A stretch of 64,000 nt of DNA, taken from contig NZ_QLYY01000022.1 of the NCBI RefSeq assembly GCF_003350295.1, positions 49,687 to 113,686 on the forward strand. The letters are read 5' to 3'. The notes beneath the pieces are model-generated. The model had not been told where the DNA came from, searched no databases, and saw only the letters and a program-made list of their open reading frames with translations. This stretch comes from Vibrio tetraodonis. GTDB taxonomy: Bacteria > Pseudomonadota > Gammaproteobacteria > Enterobacterales > Vibrionaceae. The position numbers and the translations under genes were made by a program. Positions 23,682 to 30,110 of the stretch are shown piece by piece. Positions within the stretch are counted from its first letter, which is position 1. Each line of letters begins with the position of its first letter.

Positions 23682-24220
23682 TAGTGTGTCTCCAGTTGTC
23701 TTAATCGCTCTGCTTGTTGCATTAGCATATGAGATTGTTGAGTTTGCACCGCTTGTGAGCGCATAAACGCCAGCGCATCTTTCATCATCTCGCTATCAAT
23801 CAAAATATTGAGGTTTTCCACCCCAACTGATACCTGCACCGAATCGGTTGGCAGTACAGATAGGTCCATGGTAAAGGGAATGATCACCTGGGCTTTGGCC
23901 GCTTTGTAGTTCAGGGTTCTATCCGGCGCTGAAATCACGCCAAGTAAGGTGCCACTTGCTAACCAAATGCCTATCTCTCGAATGGCAAACTCTGAATCAC
24001 CGTCAAATTTGGCGGTGCATTGCAGCGAGGTGTCACCTGTGTCTTTGTACTCTGATATCTTTACCCGCTGCTTTTCGCGGCGCAGCTTGGTTTGGGTTGG
24101 GCTTGGGCTATAAGCTCTATCGCCTGCCGAGATCCATTCGATCTTGGCGTGCAATCCTTTTTCTTTGGCGCTGATACATTCAGCTAACCCGTGCTCGGTA
24201 ATGGTTACGGCTAGTGTCAT
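23681..24220 (-). CDS. Baseplate-fibre adaptor, short form (P2 gpH N-domain, DUF3751-like)
   Basis: A 179-aa protein consisting of the P2 gpH-type N-terminal domain (MTLAVTITEHGLAEC..., IREIGIWLASGTLLGVIS, IIPFTMDLSVLPTDS) plus a short helical tail (MKDALAFMRSQAVQTQQSH). In P2 this domain is the first part of one long fibre; here adaptor and fibre are separate polypeptides. The start overlaps gene I by four bases. Confidence 0.87.
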   Translation of the reverse strand: MTLAVTITEHGLAECISAKEKGLHAKIEWISAGDRAYSPSPTQTKLRREKQRVKISEYKDTGDTSLQCTAKFDGDSEFAIREIGIWLASGTLLGVISAPDRTLNYKAAKAQVIIPFTMDLSVLPTDSVQVSVGVENLNILIDSEMMKDALAFMRSQAVQTQQSHMLMQQAERLRQLETH

Positions 24221-24960
24221 GGCATTCTCGCTATTGTGTAAATAGGGCTAACGGATAAGGGATGAAGACCAAGGGCTGAACCCAAGTAGTCATTGCCCGT
24301 TAACTTAGTTTGAGCAAGCTTGGCTTTGACCAACATGGGGCTAACCGAAATGGGCGCACCGCCACCAGCGCCAAGTGAAACGCGTCCACTGGTGCTTATC
24401 GGCCATAGCTTAACTTGGGCTTTGGTCGGCTGAATATTGACTCTCGGCAACACCGCCGCCTGAGCTCTAAATTTTTGTTCAACATCATAGGCCAAAGTTA
24501 AATCGACCGTATCACGCTCGGATTTAACGTGATTTAGCCGCTCAATAAGGCGGTGCGCCCGCTCTTTGGTAACATTCTGCGTGGTGTTAGCCCGCGCTGT
24601 GACATAAACCGTGTAGGGCAAACCGCCTTGCACCTTGGTCCAATGTTCAATCTTGGCAGAGAAATCCACCGCTTCCAGCGCCAGCTCAATGCCCGCATTA
24701 GTGCCACTGGTTTGATGCACTGAATAAGAAACCTTGGTTATCGCGCGTTTTTGATCTTCAGTATCACTAAAAAACCAATCATTCACCCCTCGCTCCGAGG
24801 CGATAATGGGCAAAATCTCTTGGCTGGTGGTGCAAGGGTCTGCGATGGCGGCTAGCACATCTGTGCTTTTAACCAGTTTTTTAAACCCCTCTTCAAAGCT
24901 GCGTTCAAAAGAGGTACGGTTGTCGGGTAAAAGAGTCTGCTCATCGATTGGCTTTGACAT
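24217..24960 (-). CDS. Baseplate wedge protein (P2 gpI-like)
   Basis: I start at ATG 24960 (MSKPIDEQTLLPDNRTSFER...) because AGGAGGTG lies seven bases upstream; the longer frame lacks that. The 247-aa protein has the tail-protein-I core (about residues 1-170; LAAIADPCTTSQEILPIIAS, then WFFSDTEDQKRAIT), typical of the family. A C-terminal extension of about 70 residues goes beyond P2 gpI (176 aa). It overlaps J by 20 bases. Confidence 0.88.
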   Translation of the reverse strand: MSKPIDEQTLLPDNRTSFERSFEEGFKKLVKSTDVLAAIADPCTTSQEILPIIASERGVNDWFFSDTEDQKRAITKVSYSVHQTSGTNAGIELALEAVDFSAKIEHWTKVQGGLPYTVYVTARANTTQNVTKERAHRLIERLNHVKSERDTVDLTLAYDVEQKFRAQAAVLPRVNIQPTKAQVKLWPISTSGRVSLGAGGGAPISVSPMLVKAKLAQTKLTGNDYLGSALGLHPLSVSPIYTIARMP

Positions 24961-25936
24961 GCACGTCCACCTCCTGACAATACGGCGCTTCAAACCATTC
25001 ACACACCAGATCGGCTGATGGCTGCAAGATATTGAGCTTGGTGGCGTTATGGTTGTGCGCAATTTGGCTTATCCGCGAGCGCTGGATTTTTGCGCCGAGT
25101 TTATGCTGCTGCTCAGCGTAATCACTAAGCGCTTGCTCTAACGCCTTTTCGTCAATTAAACGGGTAGGCGCGGTTTCTTCCCATGCCTCAATCTCAATCT
25201 TGTAGGGTTTGATGCTGGCTGAGCGCACGCTAATATGATCAGACTCTTGAGCAATATCAGGGCGGCGACAATACTCTAACACCTCATCTTGCAGTTTTTG
25301 GCTCGCTTGACCATTTCCTTCAGGCGAGAGTATGCGTATTTCCACCTCCCCTGAATTTTTTTTGAGCATCCTTGCTTTAGCATCTTTAGGCCGAATCACA
25401 CCCTCGGTTGGCGTGAACTCAAAGCGTTGAGTCACCACATTATCCGACTCGCTAGAAATCGTGATCAAAGGGCGCGCTCCCAACGTCATGGCATGGAATT
25501 TATAGCCACTTCGGGTTCCTGTGGTCGCCAAACCATAGGGTGCTAAGCTGTAGCGATGCAGTAACGAGGCATCCGATTCCTTTACAGCTGGAATGTTAGG
25601 CGAGACCGTATCATCCCCCGCTTTAATGATTTGACGTTTCAAACCCAAGCGGGAAACCACCACATCTACCATTTCCGAGTCAGTAACGGTTTTTGCAAAG
25701 TGTTGTAAGTATTTGTAGTTATCGTTACGGGTTTCTTGTTGGCGAAATAAAATCATGGCATCAAGCAAAAGGGCAGCAGACTCGTTGGGGCTACGTAGGC
25801 CCGCGGTTAAGTTGCGCGCTTTTTCATTACCCACTTCCTTTTCTGCGTGTGGAAGAAAAAAGTCATTGATAAACCGCTCACGCATGTCTGCAAATTTTTC
25901 AACGGTCAATATTTGCGGGATTTTTATTTTACTCAT
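24941..25936 (-). CDS. Baseplate wedge protein (P2 gpJ-like)
   Basis: A 331-aa protein of the baseplate J family. The C-terminal half shows the conserved EVEIRILSPEGNGQASQKL...VLEYCRRPD pattern and the ISQIAHNHNATKLNIL helix. With W and I it builds the six wedges that hold the fibres and trigger contraction. It overlaps W by four bases. Confidence 0.9.
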   Translation of the reverse strand: MSKIKIPQILTVEKFADMRERFINDFFLPHAEKEVGNEKARNLTAGLRSPNESAALLLDAMILFRQQETRNDNYKYLQHFAKTVTDSEMVDVVVSRLGLKRQIIKAGDDTVSPNIPAVKESDASLLHRYSLAPYGLATTGTRSGYKFHAMTLGARPLITISSESDNVVTQRFEFTPTEGVIRPKDAKARMLKKNSGEVEIRILSPEGNGQASQKLQDEVLEYCRRPDIAQESDHISVRSASIKPYKIEIEAWEETAPTRLIDEKALEQALSDYAEQQHKLGAKIQRSRISQIAHNHNATKLNILQPSADLVCEWFEAPYCQEVDVHVKANR

Positions 25937-26259
25937 AGCTCCAACACCTGTTTCTGTCCGTCGTATGTGTAGTTAATGCGGGTAAGAAAACCCGCCCCAT
26001 GTATTCGAATGTCAACTTTTGGGTTAACTATGTCTGATAAATCATTGGCAGGATTAGCAATAATTCGGTGAATACGGTTAATGGCTTGCATGCGATTGTG
26101 CTCATTGGCAAGGCCCATGAGTTTTCGAAACTCGCCGCCAACATTGCGCCGTTTTTCTCTTGAACCTAACTGAGTAGTGATTGCTTTGAATAATCGACAC
26201 TCAGCTTGCCTAGCCCCCCATACACTTAAGCCTGTTGTAGGGTCTATACCTTGTTGCAT
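25933..26259 (-). CDS. Baseplate protein (P2 gpW / T4 gp25-like)
   Basis: A 108-aa protein with the gp25/gpW lysozyme-like fold pattern: MGLANEHNRMQAINRIHRII, then NPKVDIRIHGAGFL. Length is close to P2 gpW (115 aa). It is the sheath-initiating part of the wedge. Confidence 0.9.
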   Translation of the reverse strand: MQQGIDPTTGLSVWGARQAECRLFKAITTQLGSREKRRNVGGEFRKLMGLANEHNRMQAINRIHRIIANPANDLSDIVNPKVDIRIHGAGFLTRINYTYDGQKQVLEL

Positions 26260-26268
26260 AATAACCTC

Positions 26269-26997
26269 TTAATTAATAGGAACTTCAGTTGGCGAGCCTT
26301 CACGGTTCACTTTGTGGCGATGGGTACTAAATTTCACATTGGCGATCACAGCGTCAGAGAAGTTGGCGCCACTACCTGCAAGGGAGAAAGCACCCGGCGC
26401 ATAACTCACTAGAGCTGGAGTTTTGATTTGATTACTCACATCAAGCGAACCTTTAATACTGACATTGCCCTCTTGTGATTGAGTTCCCTTGGTGTTAGCC
26501 GTGTTCGCGGTTCGGTTATATTGTTTGGTCTGCATTGAAATAACCTCCGAGGCATCGACTGAGAAAGACGGCGTGACAAACTTGACCGAGCTATCGGCTT
26601 CGACCAAGTAATTACCCGCAAAATCTGCGGTGACTTTAAACACATCGAGAATGCTTAAGGTGGTTTTACGTGGGTCCGTCTCTTTGGGACTAAAGTCGGT
26701 ACAATAGGAGGCTGGTAGAGCGATCGCATGTGCTTCATCAACGCCGCCAGATAAATTGAGCACCATAACTTGTTCACCAATGCTGGGCGCTCGCCACTTA
26801 ATTACCTCACCTGCTTCAAAAGCCACCCACTGAATAGGCGGTGAAAGATAGTCATCTTCAGTATTGGGCGCGTAATCAATCACAGCTTTTGAGCCTGATA
26901 CTGACTTTACCCACCCTAGCCTAATAAGGTTTCTAAGCTGGCGCTCTAAACCGTTCACCCGACCAATTAGATCAAGTATTGCTTGGTTCAAATTCAT
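26269..26997 (-). CDS. Tail spike / membrane-puncturing protein (P2 gpV-like)
   Basis: A 242-aa central spike with an N-terminal OB-fold (LGWVKSVSGSKAVIDYAPN..., GEQVMVLNLSGGVDEAHAIALP) and a C-terminal triple-stranded beta region. The tail end contains HRH (STHRHKVNREGS), like the His-x-His motif that binds iron at the tip of P2 gpV. It overlaps the preceding gene by 26 bases. Confidence 0.9.
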   Translation of the reverse strand: MNLNQAILDLIGRVNGLERQLRNLIRLGWVKSVSGSKAVIDYAPNTEDDYLSPPIQWVAFEAGEVIKWRAPSIGEQVMVLNLSGGVDEAHAIALPASYCTDFSPKETDPRKTTLSILDVFKVTADFAGNYLVEADSSVKFVTPSFSVDASEVISMQTKQYNRTANTANTKGTQSQEGNVSIKGSLDVSNQIKTPALVSYAPGAFSLAGSGANFSDAVIANVKFSTHRHKVNREGSPTEVPIN

Positions 26998-27544
26998 AGA
27001 TCACCTTCTCATCGCCCTTGCTTTCTTTAATGTTTAATGACTTAATCCAGAAGGTTTCCTGCTGCGGGCTTCCATAACGGACCTTTTGTGTAAACCTAAT
27101 CGCATAAGCCATATTTTCTGCGCTCAAATCTAAGTTGTTTGCTTGGATTTCTTGCGGTTCATCTAAACAATCAAAATCTGCGTCAAGCGCCATAGTCTCG
27201 CCGTTGTCTTTGTTGCCCATTTGCGCAGGATCTAAAAAAAGCTGGCCTGTTAATAAGGTGATTATCTTGTGTGCCACATTAGCCACTGCGAGAGTAGGAT
27301 TGGCATTGTTCACGTCTGGTTTAATCAATACCGTCACTTTGAGTAGATGCTGGTAACGGTCATCGGCTAAGTAATTGCACTGCTCGATACTTGGCAGCGG
27401 CAAACTAACAATTGGCTTATTCACTTGTTGGCTGTCTGGTGTCTCTGAGTATTGCACCTTAACGCTTTGCCCAAGAGTGGTGGTAAGTAGCGCGCTAAGC
27501 CGCTCGAGATAATTATCAAGGCCAGTAATGTAGTTCATTTTCAA
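26972..27544 (-). CDS. Probable tail terminator / completion protein
   Basis: A 190-aa protein encoded before gpV, the slot of tail-completion or terminator proteins. It has an alpha/beta pattern (LERLSALLTTTLGQSVKVQY, HLLKVTVLIKPDVNNANPTL, AVANVAHKIITLLTG) like small tail terminators that cap the sheath and tube. A tailocin needs such a cap because it never joins a head. Family assignment is by position and predicted fold only. Confidence 0.6.
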   Translation of the reverse strand: MKMNYITGLDNYLERLSALLTTTLGQSVKVQYSETPDSQQVNKPIVSLPLPSIEQCNYLADDRYQHLLKVTVLIKPDVNNANPTLAVANVAHKIITLLTGQLFLDPAQMGNKDNGETMALDADFDCLDEPQEIQANNLDLSAENMAYAIRFTQKVRYGSPQQETFWIKSLNIKESKGDEKVIYEFEPSNT

Positions 27545-27560
27545 TGCCTCACTTCAACAT

Positions 27561-27590
27561 ATAAAAAAGCGCCGTTGTCACAGGCGCTTT
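27561..27590 (-). terminator. Intrinsic-terminator-like hairpin near the start of the late operon
   Basis: Stem AGCGCC/GGCGCT (27568-27588) is followed leftwards by six T residues. It separates the holin-transglycosylase pair from the tail genes. Confidence 0.85.
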
Positions 27591-27623
27591 AGCATTTAAT
27601 ATTCAAACCTAGAGTCAGTTAAT

Positions 27624-28058
27624 TCATTGCAAATCATAGGTTTTTTCCATGTACTCACTACAAGGCATCGCTCTCCACCACTTGGAAAATAACTTGGCCC
27701 TATCCAAGCGCCGTTTTGGTACTCGTTCGATATTGGCTAACAACCATGCGGCGACAATGATCAAAGACAGTGTGGGGTTATTGGACAAATGAGCAAAATT
27801 AATGGATTTCAAATCGATACCCAGTGAATTCAGAATCACTTTACGATGGTGATAGAACCTGTGGTGTTGCTGCATTAATCCAAATTGATAGTGAGAGATT
27901 GAACAAACCCCGCCAAACTTACTCTTTCTTTGACCTGACTTTGACTCAATGTGAGTAATTTCATACAAAAAGTGTCCTAAATTACGAACTCCAAATGCTT
28001 TTCCTACGAGAAAACAGGCTTCTTTAAGATGTGGTGAGGACAAAGCGCCATGCTCCAT
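27624..28058 (-). CDS. Lytic-transglycosylase-like protein (tentative)
   Basis: A 144-aa protein with FLYEITHIESKSGQ followed by a spaced SHYQFGLMQQHH. This recalls the 'I..ES' catalytic Glu region and 'GLMQ' motif of SLT-type lytic transglycosylases. The C-terminus (AAWLLANIERVPKRR) is also compatible. It has no signal peptide and lies directly after the holin gene. If correct, the cluster has two cell-wall enzymes, one at each end of the operon. Confidence 0.55.
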   Translation of the reverse strand: MEHGALSSPHLKEACFLVGKAFGVRNLGHFLYEITHIESKSGQRKSKFGGVCSISHYQFGLMQQHHRFYHHRKVILNSLGIDLKSINFAHLSNNPTLSLIIVAAWLLANIERVPKRRLDRAKLFSKWWRAMPCSEYMEKTYDLQ

Positions 28059-28134
28059 TAATTCAGCTCCTAGTGATTAGGATCCAATTGATAGGTAGTG
28101 CGATCTACCTTGATTTTTGGGCTCCATAAATAAG

Positions 28135-28416
28135 TTAAACATCTTTTCGAAACGCTTGTTGAACTGTAAATCTAATGATATGAACATGCCCAAGCGCCCC
28201 AAAAAGGCCATAAACGACAATTTGGCTGTATGTCATTCCTTGCATCAAACCTAAGTGCCACGCCCCAAATGCCATTGCTAAAGCAATAAACACCTCTGCA
28301 AAAAATATCTTAGGTGAGATTTTCTCTGACTTTTTTAACATCACGCCTAATCTCGCAATGATAAAAACGGCAACAAACAGCCAAAAGCCATTGGTCTCTT
28401 CATCATTCGTTAACAT
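28135..28416 (-). CDS. Holin-like membrane protein
   Basis: A 93-aa protein with three hydrophobic segments (about 11-26 FWLFVAVFIIARLGVM, 41-57 VFIALAMAFGAWHLGLM and 64-80), charged connecting loops and a basic C-terminus. This is the layout of class I phage holins, which release lysozyme through the inner membrane. It is the first late gene after the two promoter-terminator units, as the holin is in R-pyocin clusters. Confidence 0.75.
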   Translation of the reverse strand: MLTNDEETNGFWLFVAVFIIARLGVMLKKSEKISPKIFFAEVFIALAMAFGAWHLGLMQGMTYSQIVVYGLFGALGHVHIIRFTVQQAFRKDV

Positions 28417-28460
28417 AAATTACAACTTAAGGGTGTGAGTGGTGATTTAAAGCGATACCA

Positions 28461-28492
28461 ACAAAAAAGCCCCTCTGCGGCGAGAGGGGCTT
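28461..28492 (-). terminator. Late-leader terminator A
   Basis: Stem GCCCCTCT/AGAGGGGC (28469-28490) with a six-base loop is followed leftwards by TTTTTTG. It lies about 80 nt after late promoter A and before the holin gene, so late transcription must read through it. Confidence 0.93.
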
Positions 28493-28551
28493 AAGTCGAG
28501 AAGTCTTGTCTAGTTATGGTAATAACTAAGGAAATCTTCGACGATGACAAA

Positions 28552-28581
28552 ATACTATCATGCAAGGTCAGGATAACGAAA
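28552..28581 (-). promoter_or_regulatory. Late promoter A (extended -10)
   Basis: On the leftward strand TTTCGT, an 18-bp spacer and TAGTAT preceded by TGA give an extended -10 promoter. The segment 28535-28573 is identical to that in unit B. The predicted start near 28545 gives a leader of about 80 nt ending at terminator A. Confidence 0.7.
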
Positions 28582-28620
28582 CAAAAAATTACTCATATTT
28601 GAGCTTTTTTTATTTTTAAC

Positions 28621-28869
28621 TTAAAAACAACTCGAAAATAAACGTTAACATCTTGAGTGGAAATAGAGAAACCTAGTCTTTCCACTGTTAGTTTTAGCCA
28701 TCAGTATTATGATTTCACATTAGATAACGCAGGCTTGAACATAGATACTACATTGATACTTGATTCTCATTGTAAGGGCTAGCTGCCGTAACCAACTTAA
28801 AAAATAGTCATATACATCAAATAAAATAAGTATTTAATAGCCTTATGCATTTATCTATTTGCAATGCTA
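28621..28869. other. Spacer between the two late-control units
   Basis: About 250 bp, AT-rich, without a supported gene. The two late-control units flank it. Nothing else recognised. Confidence 0.4.
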
Positions 28870-28903
28870 ACAAAAAAGCCCCTCATATGGATAAGAGGGG
28901 CTT
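28870..28903 (-). terminator. Late-leader terminator B
   Basis: Stem GCCCCTC/GAGGGGC (28878-28901) is followed leftwards by TTTTTTG. It is the equivalent of terminator A, about 80 nt downstream of promoter B. Confidence 0.92.
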
Positions 28904-28957
28904 AGTCAGTTTAGATTGGTCATCGTGAAAACTTAACAATTCTTCGACGATGACAAA

Positions 28958-28987
28958 ATACTATCATGCAAGGTCAGGACAACGCAA
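28958..28987 (-). promoter_or_regulatory. Late promoter B (extended -10)
   Basis: TTGCGT, an 18-bp spacer and TAGTAT preceded by TGA on the leftward strand. It is a better -35 than copy A. The predicted start is near 28951. Confidence 0.75.
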
Positions 28988-28989
28988 CA

Positions 28990-29018
28990 AAAAAGACTCA
29001 TATTTGAGTCTTTTTTTT
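28990..29018. terminator. Terminator after the Q-like gene
   Basis: Stem GACTCA/TGAGTC (28995-29010) has A-runs and T-runs on both sides, so it can act in both directions. It lies 23 nt after the regulator stop and just before late promoter B. Confidence 0.8.
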
Positions 29019-29040
29019 ATTTATAACTTCAATAATCAAC

Positions 29041-29637
29041 TTAATGATTCAAAAATTGCCGTTGAAAAGTCCTTAACGAGAGCTCATCGAGAGCTTGAAA
29101 CTGATCAGTGATACTATCATTATGCTTGGCATAACACTGAAAGTATGTCTGCTTTTTCACACCGATTGCCTCAAATAAGTTTCGCTGTAAGCAGTCAACA
29201 AACTCACGCCGTGTTAAACGCTCAAAGACCATATTCCTAATCTTAGCTTTAGTTGGCTTACGACAATTCTCTATAGGTAGCTCTCCTTCAACTATGCTAA
29301 CTAACTCTGGAACCATACTATCAGGCGAGCTTTCACCGTACTTATATATCAACCACTTAGCTAGATGCGAAGGCAATGACTTGAGAACTCTCTGCACCCT
29401 TAAGTGCTCAAACACATCATCTGAACAGTTCAGCCGTACGCCCTTATGGGAACGAGAAGCCTTGATGTGCAGTGGATCTGTTATACGTTCACCTTGCCTT
29501 TTTGAACTCGGGCATTGCTCTAGTTTATACATAGCACCATCAAAACCAGCACTTGATTTGCGTGGTTGATAAATGGCCAGCGCCTGCGCAATCAAAGCAC
29601 GAGTTTCCTCTAGTTGCTGTTGGTCATAATTAGTCAA
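29041..29637 (-). CDS. Putative late-gene regulator, Q-like antiterminator candidate
   Basis: A 198-aa soluble, basic, mostly helical protein. I do not recognise its family with certainty. Features seen are LIYKYGESSPDS in the middle, several Cys without a clear zinc-finger spacing, and a C-terminal helical part (VFERLTRREFVDCLQRNLF, ...ALDELSLRTFQRQFLNH). It is divergent from the repressor and lies immediately upstream of two promoter-leader-terminator units. That is the position lambda Q holds relative to pR'-tR', so an antiterminator is inferred. A transcription activator like PrtN or Ogr is the alternative. Confidence 0.55.
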   Translation of the reverse strand: MTNYDQQQLEETRALIAQALAIYQPRKSSAGFDGAMYKLEQCPSSKRQGERITDPLHIKASRSHKGVRLNCSDDVFEHLRVQRVLKSLPSHLAKWLIYKYGESSPDSMVPELVSIVEGELPIENCRKPTKAKIRNMVFERLTRREFVDCLQRNLFEAIGVKKQTYFQCYAKHNDSITDQFQALDELSLRTFQRQFLNH

Positions 29638-30110
29638 GTTACTCCCCCTTACTGAATATGGAATCTGTCTATTAAGAGCGTAAATAAAACTCTAAGAACC
29701 AATAATCAGTAATTATTAGATCCAAAAAATCAAAAAATCAACAAAACAACTCAAATTTGAGCTTTTAATTTCATCCTTTAATTTAAAAAACTCAGATAAA
29801 GTAAACTAGATGATAAGAACTCACTACATAGCAATATTTATAGGCGGTAGAACAAATAAAACACAGCTATAGCCCTTAACATCACTATGGAAAATCGGGT
29901 TACAAGCATATCAAAAGCACTATTTTTGTGTCATAAAGTGACTTTATCTGTAAAAAAACTCTAAAATCATTCTTATTGCTCTAAGATGCTTTATAATCGA
30001 GCGAAAAAATAACAACAGCACCACTGGGATAAACCAGAGGCATACTGGACTCTTTTTCTAGAGTAAAACAACTGAGTTGGGCGTTTAGATTCAAAATAGG
30101 AGTAAAGCAT
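29638..30110. promoter_or_regulatory. Divergent control region between regulator and repressor
   Basis: An AT-rich 473-bp region without genes. The motif CAGATAAAGT occurs at 29793-29802 and, inverted, at 29941-29950. The latter is part of a perfect palindrome ATAAAGT-G-ACTTTAT (29933-29947). The first motif falls in the spacer of a possible leftward promoter (TTTACT at 29800-29805, 17 bp, ATTAAA at 29777-29782) for the regulator gene. These are candidate operators for the CI-like repressor. An ACTCT/AGAGT inverted repeat lies in the repressor 5' leader. Confidence 0.55.
29970..29997 (+). promoter_or_regulatory. Probable promoter of the repressor gene
   Basis: TTCTTA (29970-29975), a 16-bp spacer and a consensus TATAAT (29992-29997) point rightwards to the repressor gene, leaving a leader of about 105 nt. 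Confidence 0.6.

Larger units (their letters stand above)
28461..28617 (-). repeat. Duplicated late-control unit, copy A
   Basis: Together with copy B (28870-29020) this unit has, in leftward order, an ACTCAAATATGAG hairpin region, an extended -10 promoter inside a 39-bp identical core, a divergent leader and a GCCCCTC/GAGGGGC terminator. The leader differs between copies but both can fold into hairpins. Confidence 0.88.
28870..29020 (-). repeat. Duplicated late-control unit, copy B
   Basis: The upstream copy of the late-control unit. In its leader GTCATCGT and ACGATGAC can pair (8 bp) across the early transcribed region. The 39-bp core (28947-28979 and flanking bases) equals that of copy A. 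Confidence 0.88.

Noticed and set aside
28461..29020. Repeated element considered as a CRISPR or transposon remnant
   Set aside because: Only two copies, no spacers, no terminal inverted repeats or transposase; promoter and terminator content explains it better.
30024..30037. CTG-N8-CAG in the repressor leader considered as a LexA site
   Set aside because: Spacing is eight rather than ten bases and the centre is not AT-rich enough; unlike the perfect site at 8986.
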